DNA of 64,000 nt from Xanthomonas phaseoli pv. phaseoli (GCA_022749655.1 CP094243.1:2480001-2544000), one strand, 5' to 3'. Counted from the first letter of the stretch, positions 47,624-57,623 are shown. Made by a program: numbers and translations. The notes: generated from the sequence alone by a model not told the origin.

Positions 47624-50079
47624 ATGTTCAGTCCAGACAGTCCGATCAGCGAGTTTGTTTCCATCTCGACGCATGTTGCGCCGTCGGTCGTCAAGACGAC
47701 TGCCGGTGACTATCTGTTGATCTGGCATCTGGGCGGTTTGCCGTTTGTTGGGCGAGACGAGTTCGAGCTCGAACAACGGCACAACACGTTTAACCGTCTT
47801 TTGCAGACCCTGCGCGCGCCGGATTTTGCCAACGTTGCATTTTGGGTCCACGATGTGCGGCGTCGGCGTAGAATCGGCACGGGCGGACGTTTCAAGCAGG
47901 CGTTCAATCAGAATTTGTCCGACGAGTATTACACAGCGCTTTCTTCGCAAAAGATCATGCAGAACGAGCTGTATTTCAGCATGATTTACAGGCCGGTGGT
48001 CACGGGACGTCGTTTAGTGGAGAAATCCGCGAACCCGGACAAGATTCGCGCGGAGGAAGAGCAGGCTGTTGCGAAGGTTGTCGAGCTCGCCACGAATGTG
48101 GAGGCTGTGCTCAAGGATTACGCTCCGTACAGGCTTGGCATGTACGAGGCAAAGAATGGCGTCGTCTTCTCCGAGACGCTGGAGTTCCTGGGCTACTTGT
48201 TGAACCGAATTGATGAGCCGGTGCCGGTCTTGCCAGCTCCGGTGCCCGCCTATTTGCCCGTCAGCAAGCATATGTTCGCTAACAAGACGGGCGATTTCGT
48301 CGTTCGGACTCCAGACGGAATCAATCACTTCGGCGCGATCCTGAACATCAAGGAATATGCGGACGGAACCTATCCTGGCATCCTCAATGGGCTGAAATAT
48401 TTGGATTTCGAGTACGTCATGACGCACTCGTTCAGCCCGGTCGGCCGACATGATGCGCTGAAGGTGCTCGAACGCACCAAGGGAATGATGATTTCTTCAG
48501 GTGACAAATCGTCGACCCAGATTCGCGATCTCGATGTCGCGATGGACGATGTTGCCTCGGGAAATTTCGTGCTCGGTGAATACCATTTCACATTGGCGGT
48601 CTACGCCGACAGCCAGGAGAAGCTGGCCAGGCAGATCGCAACCACCCGCGCGGAGTTGTCCAATGCCGGTTTCGTGTCGGCCAAGGAAGATCTTGCGATC
48701 GCGTCGTCATTTTATTCGCAGCTGCCGGGCAACTGGCGCTTCCGTACGCGCATTGCCAATCTGAGCTCGCTCAATTTCCTCGGCTTGTCACCGCTGCACA
48801 ATTTCGCCCAGGGCAAACAGCACAGCAATCCGTGGGGCGACTGCGTCACGACGCTGCAGAGACAACCAACGGGCAGCCGTACTACTTCAATTTTCATGCG
48901 ACGCATCCGTCCGAAAACTCCCTGGGAGAGAAGGCCATCGGTAACACGATGGTGATCGGTAAGTCGGGTACCGGTAAGACGGCGCTGATCAACTTCCTAT
49001 TGAGTCAGGTGCAGAAGTTCGACCCGATTCCGACCATCTTCTTCTTCGACAAGGACCGCGGCGCGGAGATTTTTGTGCGCGCCTGCGGCGGCAACTATCT
49101 GGCGCTGGAAAATGGGTCTCCGACCGGTTTCAATCCTTTTCAGTGCGAGCGCAATGACGCCAACACCCAGTTCCTGGCCGAGTTGATCAAGGTGCTGGGC
49201 GGCAAGGCCGAATACAGCGCACGTGAGGAAGAAGATATCTATCGTGCGGTGGAAGGCATGCTGGACACGCCGATGCACCTGCGCAGCATGAGCAATTTCC
49301 GCAAGAGTCTGCCCAACATGGGCGACGACGGTCTGTATGCGCGTCTGCGCCGCTGGACCGCTGGCAATTCGCTCGGTTGGGTGTTCGACAATCCTGTGGA
49401 CACGATCGACCTGACGCGCGCATCCATCATCGGGTTCGACTACACCGACGTGATCGACAACGCCGAAGTGCGCGTGCCGGTGATCAACTACCTGCTGCAT
49501 CGCCTGGAAGCGCTGATCGACGGGCGCCCGCTGATCTACGTGATGGACGAATTCTGGAAGATCCTGGACGGTAAGGGCGGCCTGAAGGAATTTGCCAAGA
49601 ACAAGCAGAAGACCATCCGTAAGCAGAATGGCTTAGGGATTTTCGCCACGCAGAGCCCCGAAGACGCGCTGGCCAGCGACATTGCCGCCGCGCTGATCGA
49701 GCAGACGGCGACCATGATCCTGCTGCCGAACCCGAATGCCAGCCGCGACGATTACATCGAAGGGCTCAAGCTCACCGACGCCGAATACCAGGTGGTGGTG
49801 TCGCTTGACGAGCGTTCGCGCTGTTTCCTGGTCAAGCAGGGGCATGCCTCGGCGGTTTGCCAGCTCAACCTGCGCGGGATGGATGATGCGCTGTCGGTGA
49901 TTTCCTCGTCCACCGACAATATCGAAATCATGCACCAAATTCTGGCGGGCAAGGCCGGCAAGCTTGGTGTCACCGTGGACCAACTGACGCCGGAGCAATG
50001 GTTGGCTGACTTCTATGCCAATCGCAAGGGTTCCGGTAGGCGCAAGTCGGCCAAGGACATGGAGGTCGAAGATGCATGA
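47624..50079 (+). CDS. virB4: VirB4 ATPase, frameshift
   Basis: Large inner-membrane ATPase powering pilus assembly and secretion. About 818 residues. The N-terminal domain includes 'KTTAGDYLLIWHLGGLPFVG'; the C-terminal ATPase has Walker A 'IGKSGTGKTALINF', 'TIFFFDKDRGAEI' and Walker B 'LIYVMDEFWKIL', followed by 'FATQSPEDALAS'. The frame changes between about 48845 and 48862 (VTTLQ to ETTNGQPYYF); the exact indel is not a simple homopolymer and may be two bases. The stop overlaps the intergenic lead of virB5. Confidence 0.92.
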
Positions 50080-50149
50080 CCGGCCCACGCGATCGCAGCA
50101 GTTTCAACCCGCACCATCTTCATTTGTGTCACAGGAGGCGAAGAACACC

Positions 50150-50908
50150 ATGACAACCACGTTCAGACATTTTTCCCGAATCTTCATGGGACTGGTGCTG
50201 CTCAGCATGGCGGGAGTGGCCAGTGCGCAATGGGAAGTGGTCGACAAGGATCTCAACACGAAAACCAAGGAAATTCAGGATTCGCTCAAGCTTGGGAAAA
50301 AGCCCAAGGACAAGGACAGCGGGACAGAAGTCGACAAACCCAAGGAAGAGCTCAAGGTGGTCCCGGATGACTACGGGATTGCGGATTGCTCTAGCACCAC
50401 GGCGGGTACGCCGGTGGCGACCCAGCAAAAAGAAGCTTGCGAGCTGATTCAGCGCACGCGCAATTCGCAGTACAACTACATGGTGGCGATGTACGACATC
50501 ACCAAAAAGCGTCTTGAGCGCCTGCGCAAGATCGAGCAAGAGCGTACAGCGATCAAAGACACCGAACTGGGCAAGTTGGAAGACAACACCAACAAGCTGA
50601 TCGCGCTGAAGGCGCTGATGGACATTGATCGCCAGCAAATGGAATCGGCGATGTTTGCATATCAGACGCGGCTGGGGTTTTTGACCAAACAGCAGGATGC
50701 GCAGGCGTGGGCGGCGATGCGGGGTAAGAAGGCTCCCTCCGGTGATCCTTCCAGCCAAGGCGGAGTCGGCAGCTTCTTCGAGAGTCTGGGCAACACCTTG
50801 GGTGATTTCGGCAAGTCGGTGGTTGCCGGCGTCGCGATGAAGGCGGCGCTGGACTCGGTCCGGTCCGACAAACCTCGTGATATGAAGCCGATGGAACTAG
50901 GGAATTGA
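50150..50908 (+). CDS. virB5: VirB5 minor pilin
   Basis: 252 residues. Signal peptide (IFMGLVLLSMAGVASA), then a Lys-rich linker and a long helical bundle (RNSQYNYMVAMYDITKKRL, TELGKLEDNTNKLIALKAL), as in VirB5 pilus-tip proteins. The start is the ATG at 50150, preceded by CAGGAGG. Frame intact. Confidence 0.87.
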   Translation: MTTTFRHFSRIFMGLVLLSMAGVASAQWEVVDKDLNTKTKEIQDSLKLGKKPKDKDSGTEVDKPKEELKVVPDDYGIADCSSTTAGTPVATQQKEACELIQRTRNSQYNYMVAMYDITKKRLERLRKIEQERTAIKDTELGKLEDNTNKLIALKALMDIDRQQMESAMFAYQTRLGFLTKQQDAQAWAAMRGKKAPSGDPSSQGGVGSFFESLGNTLGDFGKSVVAGVAMKAALDSVRSDKPRDMKPMELGN

Positions 50909-51008
50909 TAACTTGGCACGTGCAGGATGCGCGTGCCGTTGCAGGTGTAATCGAACCTGGAGCCGCGAGTGCTCCACGGCCTGGCCGTCCAGTGGAATGT
51001 GGTGACAT

Positions 51009-52068
51009 ATGGATTTTCTGAGCAGTCTTGGTAATTACGCGTTCTTCTCGCTGATCAACGATTTCTTGCGCGATGAGATCGATATTTTTCAGTGGACGCT
51101 CCTGCAGCGGACCTCGGCCTTGATTGGCGTTGTGTCCTTGACGGTGTTGACGCTGTGGATCATCTTCCAGGGTATCGCATCGTGACCGGCCAGTCCCGCG
51201 AGGCGGCCATGGGCTTGGTGGTGACGGCGCTGCGCGCCTCGCTGATCATCGCCCTGGCGACGAGCATGGCGGAGGGTTCGTCAAAACTGTACTGGACGCT
51301 GACGGAGGGTGTCAGCCAGTCCATTACCCAAGTGGTGACCGGGGATTCGAAAAGTCCCTACGATGCGATCGACAAGAATCTGGGATTGATGCAGATCGCG
51401 ATGATGAGCATCGATCAGATCCAGACAGCCGGCAACCAACAGCGCGACGACGAGAAGACCCGTGCGCGCTGGTTCACTGGGGTAGGGATGGCTGGCCCCG
51501 GCGTGGTGGGTGGCTCATTGCTTCTGTTGAACAAGATTGGGATGGCGCTGTTTGTGGGCTTCGGTCCATTGTTCATCATGTGCCTGTTGTTCCAGGCGAC
51601 GAAGTCGTTGTTCAGCAAGTGGCTGCTATACGGGTTAGGTATGGTGTTTTCGTTGTCGGTGCTGAGCTTCACGGTGAGCCTGGCGACGAAGGTGGTTGGC
51701 GCAGTGGCGCTTGCGTTCCTGGTGAAGTACGCGATGCCAGGCTCAAGTGGCGAGGGCATCAGCAGCATGGCGTTGCAGCAAGGAGGGTTAGGCTTGGTGA
51801 TGACGACGTTGATCGTAACCGCTCCCCGATGGCAGCGGCGTTCTTCCAGGGCACGCTGGGTCAGTTCACGGCCTACTCCGCGCTAGGGCAGCTGGACCGG
51901 GCCAATCAGGAGCCGGGGGCTGGTAGGCCTTATCAGCCTGCACCGCCTGCTAGTAATACTGATAGTCGACGTGCGGAAGACTCCACTAGTATGCCTACAG
52001 TAATGCGTAGAGATTCTGCTCCGTCTCAAGAGGCTAGTACAGGTGATCGTGGTCTTGCGCAAAAATAA
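51009..52068 (+). CDS. virB6: VirB6 polytopic channel protein, two frameshifts
   Basis: Inner-membrane protein of about 354 residues. The N terminus (MDFLSSLGNYAFFSLINDFL) and first helix end at IIFQG. A missing G near 51172 (GGG for GGGG) joins this to YRIVTGQSREAAMGL. Further helices follow (SLIIALATSMAEG, FVGFGPLFIMCLLFQ, VVGAVALAFLVKYA). A second missing C near 51823 (CCCC for CCCCC) joins VTAP to PMAAAFFQGTLGQF and a hydrophilic tail ending GLAQK at 52068. A partial second copy lies at 54674-55093. Confidence 0.9.
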
Positions 52069-52086
52069 AACACTTAGGTGAAAAAA

Positions 52087-52575
52087 ATGATTCGTCTATT
52101 GCTGGGTATTTTTTAAATACGGTTTTAGTTGTTGTTGCTTCTGCACAAACTGCCTGCCCTGTGGGTGTCAGTCCGGGAAGCCCACAATGTGGGCCCGATT
52201 CTGGCACATCTAGAGGGGATGCTGCCGCGTCTCCACCAAGGCCAACAGGCGAGTGGATTAAAACTTGGGGCGCAATTGCTCGTTCTAACTCTACTGGCGA
52301 AGCTGGGAGTGCAGTAGGCAAATTTTCTGAGGGGGAAGCGGAGCAAGCTGCAATTCGACAATGTGCTTTAGGGGGCGGGAGACTGCGAGGTGCGATTGAG
52401 TTATCAGAATCAGTGTGCCGCACTTGTGTCATCGCAATCCCGGAGTTTTTATCAGTCGTCTGCTACAGAAAAGAACGCTATTCAGCTGGCGGTTAAAGCT
52501 TGTGAGGCGACTAATAGTGGGTCATGTAAAGTCGCGTATTCCGAGTGTTCTAAGCCAATATTTCGAAAGTTCTAA
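52087..52575 (+). CDS. Secreted DUF4189-domain protein, two frameshifts
   Basis: About 163 residues. Signal peptide MIRLLLGIFLNTVLVVVASA after restoring one T in the T6 run near 52111-52116. The DUF4189 domain reads 'WIKTWGAIARSNSTGEAG', 'GEAEQAAIRQCALGG' and, after one missing G near 52378, 'GDCEVRLSYQNQCAAL' and 'KACEATNSGSCKVAYSEC'. Six cysteines probably form disulfides. Found at the end of the virB operon, it may be a periplasmic accessory or immunity protein of the X-T4SS locus. The molecular role of DUF4189 is not established. Confidence 0.75.
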
Positions 52576-52619
52576 CGATTTTTTGGCGGTTTCCTGTTTA
52601 AAACATTGATGGAATTTCA

Positions 52620-53210
52620 ATGATTAAGAGCTCAAAAATTTTTAATTTTTTTCTTATTTTAGGTTTGCCTTTTATTGGTGCTTGTAAAGAAGATTCGTCT
52701 CAAAAAGAAGCTGTCGCTAGTCAATCGCAAGATTCGCAACAGAAAATTAATAATTCTGCTTCTAAGCCTGAAAGTTCAATGGTGAGTGAGCCCTCGCAGA
52801 GTTTATCCGTTGCCGAGCAAAATGCAAATGCAGGGCCAAATCCTGAGTCTGTTGATATTAAGAAAATCGCAGCTGGGCTTAAGGAAGGTATGCCATACGG
52901 CGATTTGCGCAAGAGCGTGATTTCTGGGAACTGGAGGCCGAAAGAACATCCGGAATGCAAAAAAAACGTGATTGGCGATGACTTCGAAAGTATATGTTCG
53001 AAGAATCCGAAACAGTGTGCAGTGTGCGACGAGTTGCCTGAATTGGATGTGTGTAGTGGCGACGGACATTGTATAACAGAGTTTTCTAGCAGCGACGGCA
53101 GTAAAGTTTTGAAGGTTTCTACCTACGGCGAAATTCAGGATGGACTGGTAGATGGTAGTGAATCTCGGCTTTTTGTTTCATGGTGGGATGTTTCACCTAA
53201 AGCTGACTGA
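52620..53210 (+). CDS. Periplasmic lipoprotein, candidate X-T4SS immunity protein (X-Tfi)
   Basis: 196 residues. Lipoprotein signal 'FFLILGLPFIGAC', then a Ser/Gln-rich linker and a folded domain with 'GLKEGMPYGDLRKSVI', 'ECKKNVIGDD' and paired cysteines (CAVCDELPELDVC). It lies 36 bases upstream of the XVIPCD effector, the standard place for its immunity gene, and a periplasmic location fits protection against a peptidoglycan-cleaving toxin. AT-rich compared with virB genes. Immunity is inferred from position. Confidence 0.7.
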   Translation: MIKSSKIFNFFLILGLPFIGACKEDSSQKEAVASQSQDSQQKINNSASKPESSMVSEPSQSLSVAEQNANAGPNPESVDIKKIAAGLKEGMPYGDLRKSVISGNWRPKEHPECKKNVIGDDFESICSKNPKQCAVCDELPELDVCSGDGHCITEFSSSDGSKVLKVSTYGEIQDGLVDGSESRLFVSWWDVSPKAD

Positions 53211-53246
53211 TTTGAATCGTTTATAAAATCACAGGAGGTGCTGGAT

Positions 53247-54571
53247 ATGAGTAGTCCCTTGGCAGATTTGATTCAACGCGGTGAATCCGGGCGTGACAAT
53301 TACAATGCTTATAACCGGGGCACATATGTTGGAGCTGATGGTCGGGAGCATATTCGTGGAAGCACCGGCCCGTTAGATTTTTCAGGCATGACTGTCGGCG
53401 AGGTAATGGATAGTCAGGCTTTGCCTAGAGGCGATGAAGATCGACTTTTTGCAGTGGGTCGCTATCAGGTCATACCTTCTACGATGAAGGATGCGGTGAA
53501 TAAATTGTGCCTTGAGCGCTCTCAGGAATTCACGCCAGAGCTCCAAGATCAAGTATTTTCAGATTATCTAATTACTCATAAAAAGTCTGCAGTTCGTAAC
53601 TATATTACCGATGCATCCGGTTCCTCGTTGAATAGTGCGCAGAAAGCGCTCGCGCAAGAGTGGGCCAGTATTGCCGATCCAGGTACTGGGAAAAGCTATT
53701 ATGACAAGCCGGGCGGTTCTAATCACGCTTCGATCACGAGCGCAGAGACAGAGCAGGCCTTGAATACGATGCGTCAATCGTATCGTTCGGCGATCGAAAG
53801 TGGGGTGCCCCGGAGCAGGCATGGGAGCAAATCAATTCCCAGCCCGCCAAACAGCTTTCTGCACCTCAGCATGCAAATCGCAACACGTCTCATGACGGCA
53901 AGCTAGAACGAGGCGAGCGCGTTGATCAGGTGAAGCAGTTGCAAGGCCAACTTGCGCAACTCGATGCTGTTGGCCGCGACGGCAAGCCCTTGCACGCCGA
54001 TGGTGACTTCGGCGCCAACACCAAATACGCGGTCGAGCAATTCCAGCATGCGCATGGTTTGCATGTAGACGGTGTGGTTGGGCAAAAGACGCGGGCAGCA
54101 TTGGGACAGGCGCTGTCCCAGTATTCCAATAAACATATGGAGCAAACTGCCTCTCCCTCTTCGCAAGCGCTATCTTCGTCCGGCCCGTTGTTGTCCGACC
54201 CGCGTCATCCAGACAACGGCATGTTCGTCGGCACGGTAGGCAAGCTGGAAGCCCTGGGCGAGCGCGGCGGCTTTGCCAACCGCAAAGAACTTGAGCAGGC
54301 AGCCGGACAAATCGTGTTTGAGTCCAAGGTGAGCGGTCTACAGCGCATCGATCATGTCGTGCCGAACAAGAGCGGAGACGGCTTCTTCGCAGTGCAGGGC
54401 GAGATGACCGACCCCGCGATGCGTCGTGTTTTCGTCGATCGTGATCAGGCACAAGGGCATTCCTTGGAGCAGAGCAGCCGACAGGTCGCCGAGGAAAATC
54501 AGCGCCAGACAGCACAGATGCAATCGCAGGTGCAGACGCAACAAGCTGCTTCGCCTGCGATGTCGATGTAA
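53247..54571 (+). CDS. X-T4SS effector: peptidoglycan hydrolase with PG-binding and XVIPCD domains, frameshift
   Basis: Antibacterial effector (X-Tfe) of about 441 residues. The N-terminal lysozyme/transglycosylase-like domain carries 'LIQRGESGRDNYNAYNRG' (candidate acid Glu13) and 'FAVGRYQVIPSTM'. A peptidoglycan-binding domain follows (about 53910-54115; DGDFGANTKYAVEQFQHAHG). The C-terminal XVIPCD carries 'GLQRIDHVVPNKSGDGFFAVQG' in parts and a Gln-rich tail. A missing C near 53811 (CCCC for CCCCC) joins ESGVP to PEQAWEQINSQ. AGGAGGTG lies upstream of the ATG. The layout matches X. citri XAC2609, a known effector next to the virB genes. Confidence 0.88.
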
Positions 54572-54604
54572 CAAATTGTGATTTTTAAGCGGAATTGCGT
54601 TCTT

Positions 54605-54630
54605 ACCGAGGCCAGCTAAATAGCCTCGGT
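54605..54630 (+). terminator. Weak hairpin after the effector gene
   Basis: ACCGAGGC pairs with GCCTCGGT across a 10-base loop, 34 bases after the effector stop. No T run follows, so it is only a moderate terminator candidate. Confidence 0.45.
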
Positions 54631-54673
54631 CCAACGCGCCGAATGCTGTGATCTGACACCCTAGATCTTTATT

Positions 54674-55093
54674 CAGGGGTACCGCATCGTGACCGGCCAG
54701 TCCCGCGAGGCGGCTATGGGCTTAATGGTGACGGCGCTGCGCGCCTCGCTGATCATCGCCCTGGCGACGAGCATGGCGGAGGGTTCGTCAAAACTGTACT
54801 GGACGCTGACGGAGGGTGTCAGCCAGTCCATTACCCAAGTGGTGACCGGGGATTCGAAAAGTCCCTACGATGCGATCGACAAGAATCTGGGATGATGCAG
54901 ATCGCGATGATGAGCATCGATCAGATCCAGACAGCCGGCAATCAACAGCGCGACGACGAGAAGACCCGCGCGCGCTGGTTCACTGGGGTAGGGATGGCTG
55001 GCCCCGGCGTGGTGGGTGGCTCATTGCTTCTGTTGAACAAGATTGGGATGGCGCTGTTTGTGGGCTTCGGTCCATTGTTCATCATGTGCCTGC
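54674..55093 (+). pseudogene. Partial duplicate of virB6, truncated at both ends
   Basis: About 420 bases nearly identical to 51168-51590 of virB6, from YRIVTGQSREAAMGL to PLFIMCL. It lacks the first helix and the C-terminal third. Here the GGGG run at the junction is complete, which supports a missing G in the full copy. One T is missing near 54893. The right end breaks exactly where an IS-A end fragment begins. Confidence 0.9.
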
Positions 55094-55101
55094 TGCGACG
55101 T

Positions 55102-55160
55102 CCCCCGCCCTGAGTAGCGGCCAGGTTTAGAGTCCGGGGTTGATGATAGCGGCGTTGGCC
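55102..55160 (-). mobile_element. 59-base end fragment of IS-A
   Basis: Inverse of the right end of IS-A (28601-28659): starts CCCCCGCCCTGAGTAGCGG and runs into the orfB C-terminal codons. It is cut by the left end of IS-B copy 1. It shows that IS-A once inserted here and was later mostly deleted. Confidence 0.85.
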
Positions 55161-55197
55161 GGTAATCCCCCACTTTTAGCGGTCGCCAGAAGTGGAG

Positions 55198-56025
55198 CTA
55201 AGCGGCCATCGCCAACTTCATGGCAGGCGTGATGCCGCCGAGCGCCATATTCGGACGCTCGTGGTTGTACGTCCATAGCCAGCGGGTGGCTTTGTCCTGC
55301 ACCTGGTCGATGGTGTCGAACAGGGTTTGGGCGAGCCAGGCGTAGCGGATGGTGCGGTTGTAGCGTTCAACGTAGGCGTTCTGCTGTGGCTTGCCCGGCT
55401 GGATGTGCTCGACCCGGATACCATGCCGCTGCGCCCAGGACAGCAACGCGCCACTGATGTATTCAGGGCCGTTGTCGCAGCGGATCACGGCGGGCTTGCC
55501 GCGCCACTCGATGATCTGCTCCAGCGATCGGATCACACGGGCTGACGGCAGCGACAGATCCACCTCGATCCCCAGCCCCTCGCGATTGAAGTCGTCGAGC
55601 ACATTGAACAGCCGGAAGCTGCGGCCGTCGGCCAACTGGTCGTGCATGAAGTCCATCGACCAGACCTGGTTGATAGCCTCCGGCACCGCCAGAGGCTCGG
55701 GCCGCTCACGCACCAGCCGCTTCCTCGGCTTGATCCGCAGGTTCAACTCCAGCTCGCGGTAGATCCGGTAGACCCGCTTGTGATTCCAGCCAAAGCCCTT
55801 CACGTTGCGCAGGTACAGGTAGCACAGGCCAAAGCCCCAGTCGCGATGGGCGGTCGTCAGGCGGACCAGCCAGTCGGCGATCCGGGCGTTCTGCTCGCTG
55901 GCCTTGGCCTGGTAGCGGAAGCAGGTCTGGCTCACCGCGAAGGCCTGGCAGGCGTGGCGGATGTTCGTACGCCCGCTCGTGACTGCCGATTGGGCCATCT
56001 CGCGTCGCTGAGATGGCCTCACCAT
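55198..56025 (-). CDS. IS-B copy 1 transposase OrfB
   Basis: About 275 residues. DDE catalytic residues: Asp in '[10 protein letters not shown]', Asp in '[10 protein letters not shown]', Glu in '[13 protein letters not shown]'. The HTH_21-type N-terminal segment '[28 protein letters not shown]' lies before the core in two parts. It is expressed by frameshifting at the A7 run shared with OrfA. Confidence 0.88.
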   Translation of the reverse strand: MVRPSQRREMAQSAVTSGRTNIRHACQAFAVSQTCFRYQAKASEQNARIADWLVRLTTAHRDWGFGLCYLYLRNVKGFGWNHKRVYRIYRELELNLRIKPRKRLVRERPEPLAVPEAINQVWSMDFMHDQLADGRSFRLFNVLDDFNREGLGIEVDLSLPSARVIRSLEQIIEWRGKPAVIRCDNGPEYISGALLSWAQRHGIRVEHIQPGKPQQNAYVERYNRTIRYAWLAQTLFDTIDQVQDKATRWLWTYNHERPNMALGGITPAMKLAMAA

Positions 56026-56285
56026 TTTTTTGCGAGCGCTTCCTTCAGCAGGTCGGTACTGAGCTGCGCCTCGGCGTACATCTTCTTGAGCCGGCGGTTC
56101 TCCTCCTCCAGCTCCTTCATGCGCGCGACCATGGACACGTCCATGCCGCCGAACTTGCTGCGCCACTTGTAGAACGTGGCCGAGCTGATGCCGTGCTCGC
56201 GGCACAGCTCCGGCACGGGCGCACCGGCCTGGGCCTGCTTGAGCACGGCGATGATCTGGCTGTCGGTAAAGCGGGACTTCTTCAT
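56019..56285 (-). CDS. IS-B copy 1 transposase OrfA
   Basis: 88 residues, [21 protein letters not shown], with the helix-turn-helix '[19 protein letters not shown]' and a leucine-zipper helix ([19 protein letters not shown]). GAGGAGG-type ribosome-binding site. It ends KKW at the slippery A7 run. Confidence 0.88.
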   Translation of the reverse strand: MKKSRFTDSQIIAVLKQAQAGAPVPELCREHGISSATFYKWRSKFGGMDVSMVARMKELEEENRRLKKMYAEAQLSTDLLKEALAKKW

Positions 56286-56355
56286 GGAACCTCCTCGAGA
56301 AAGGATACGAGAAAATTCCACTTCTGGCGTCTGCTAATGGGCGGGGGGATTACCA

Positions 56356-56535
56356 GGCAAGGGCGTCATCGAGTTAAAAATCAATGGAAGCCCCGCCTAC
56401 CGCTGCATGTACGTGGAACGTAAGAACGGCAGTGTGGTGGTGTTGCATGCCACGTCCAAGACCGGCCAGGGTCCGGACAGGCAGTTGATCGCAACGACAG
56501 CGGAACGGCTGAAGCAACTGGGCGCAGACCAGTAG
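56356..56535 (+). pseudogene. C-terminal remnant of RelE/HigB (Gp49-like) toxin
   Basis: About 59 residues left of IS-B copy 1: '[19 protein letters not shown]', 'SVVVLHATSKTGQGPD' and a closing helix. This is the C-terminal half of phage-derived Gp49/HigB-type mRNA interferases. The N-terminal half is absent, removed at the IS. Inactive as it stands. Confidence 0.75.
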
Positions 56536-56549
56536 CTAGCGGAGAAGGA

Positions 56550-56577
56550 GGCGATGCTGTTACAGCATCGCCTTTTT
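56550..56577. terminator. Terminator shared by toxin remnant and XRE gene
   Basis: GGCGATGCT pairs with AGCATCGCC around GTTAC and is followed by TTTTT on the plus strand. On the minus strand it covers the XRE gene's stop codon. It is a strong rho-independent terminator for the rightward transcript. Confidence 0.85.
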
Positions 56578-56892
56578 CAATTTCATTTCCAGGCGCGGTT
56601 GTGCCTTGTCATCGCCCGAGAAATCGAACAGGTAGTCGAACGCATAGCCGGCACGGAACATCATTTCCATCAATGCATCGATGGAGAAGCGGTCCAGCTT
56701 GCCGCGCATCAAGTCACTGATGCGTGGCTGGGCGACCTTCAAATGTGCGGAGGTGGTGGCCTGCGTCCAGCCTTTGGCACGGATGAGCTGGATCAATGTG
56801 ATCCCGAGCTTGGCTTTTAAGTCTTGCTTATTGAACTCGGCCGGATCGTCGGAGAACAGCGCGAAAGGATTCTGAGTGGTCTGAGTGTTCAT
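56560..56892 (-). CDS. XRE-family helix-turn-helix regulator, antitoxin-like
   Basis: 110 residues. HTH in 'LIQLIRAKGWTQATTSAHLKVAQPRISDLMRGK' (two parts), followed by 'FSIDALMEMMFRAGYAFDYLFDF'. This domain order is typical of HigA-type antitoxins that pair with Gp49-like toxins. The start is the ATG at 56892, with GAGG nearby. It converges on the toxin remnant instead of following it in tandem, which is unusual. It may regulate its own promoter. Confidence 0.75.
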   Translation of the reverse strand: MNTQTTQNPFALFSDDPAEFNKQDLKAKLGITLIQLIRAKGWTQATTSAHLKVAQPRISDLMRGKLDRFSIDALMEMMFRAGYAFDYLFDFSGDDKAQPRLEMKLKKAML

Positions 56893-57261
56893 AGTCTGTA
56901 CCTCACCAGGAGTGTGTCTGGGGCCGTGGGCGCGAAGCGGCCAGGGCAAGCGAGGATTTGAGGTGTCTGCATCAGCTTCGCATGGCGAAAGTGGATGGGG
57001 AATTCAAGGTGTCAAAAAGCGATAGGCGGAATTATAGCTGTACTTGTATGCACTTATCAACGCCCGTTAAGTGCACGAATTCGACGAAGCGAAAACACCG
57101 TTTGCACGCGAAAGCCTTATCCCGCAAGGCTTTGCGGGCAACGCCCCGCAAATGCCGCTGAACCGGCGCAGTAGAAAATTTATTGCGAGGCGGTAGGCAA
57201 AAGGCCTGTCACGACCGCTGACCACTGTCCGCCGCGCCAGTGCGTGGAATCGCGCGTTATT
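56893..57261. other. Intergenic stretch upstream of XRE gene
   Basis: About 370 bases with no supportable gene. It contains the XRE promoter region and a small hairpin (CCCGCAA/TTGCGGG near 57121-57138). Several short frames have no domain. Confidence 0.4.
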
Positions 57262-57351
57262 GAGGGTCGGCAGGGATTCGTGTAAAAAACAGCCAAAAGT
57301 GAGCTAACTTGCTGTTAGCGAAGGCCTTTACACGAATCCCTGCCGACCCTC
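57262..57351 (+). repeat. MITE-like repeat, copy 1
   Basis: A 25-base perfect inverted repeat (left arm begins GAGGGTCGGCAGGGATTCG, right arm ends CCCTGCCGACCCTC) flanks a 40-base core containing GCTAAC-TTGCT-GTTAGC. The whole 90-base unit folds into one long stem with an internal hairpin. A diverged copy lies inverted at 57624-57710. Confidence 0.85.
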
Positions 57352-57623
57352 GAACGGGGCAATCGCAATATCGGGGTTTAGCCAGCATAAGTGTAAAATG
57401 ACTCGCAGAATCCGTTCTCTTTTGTGAAAAAATGAAGTTGCCAGATAAAACGGCGCTTCCATCGGCTCACCCACTACCTCGTCCCTTTTGAGGTTCGGCA
57501 CGCTGCAACTGTCTTGCGGCGACTGTGCGAGACCGGTCGGTCGCAGTGTGGGTAACACACGGATGCCGCCGGCTTCACAGCAGAGCACGCAAGGACTGTT
57601 CGGAAGTACACGCGGCCGGGATT
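57352..57623. other. Spacer between the two MITE-like repeats
   Basis: About 270 bases with no recognisable gene. A minus-strand frame covers it but extends into both repeats, so I regard it as spurious. Confidence 0.4.

Larger units (their letters stand above)
55161..56354 (-). mobile_element. IS3-family insertion sequence IS-B, copy 1
   Basis: 1,194 bases. Ends GGTAATCCCCC and GGGGGATTACC, with inner inverted repeats CGCCAGAAGTGGA / TCCACTTCTGGCG. It encodes OrfA and OrfB on the minus strand, both intact. Flanking bases do not form a clear target duplication, consistent with rearrangement on one side (IS-A fragment) or the other (toxin remnant). Confidence 0.88.
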
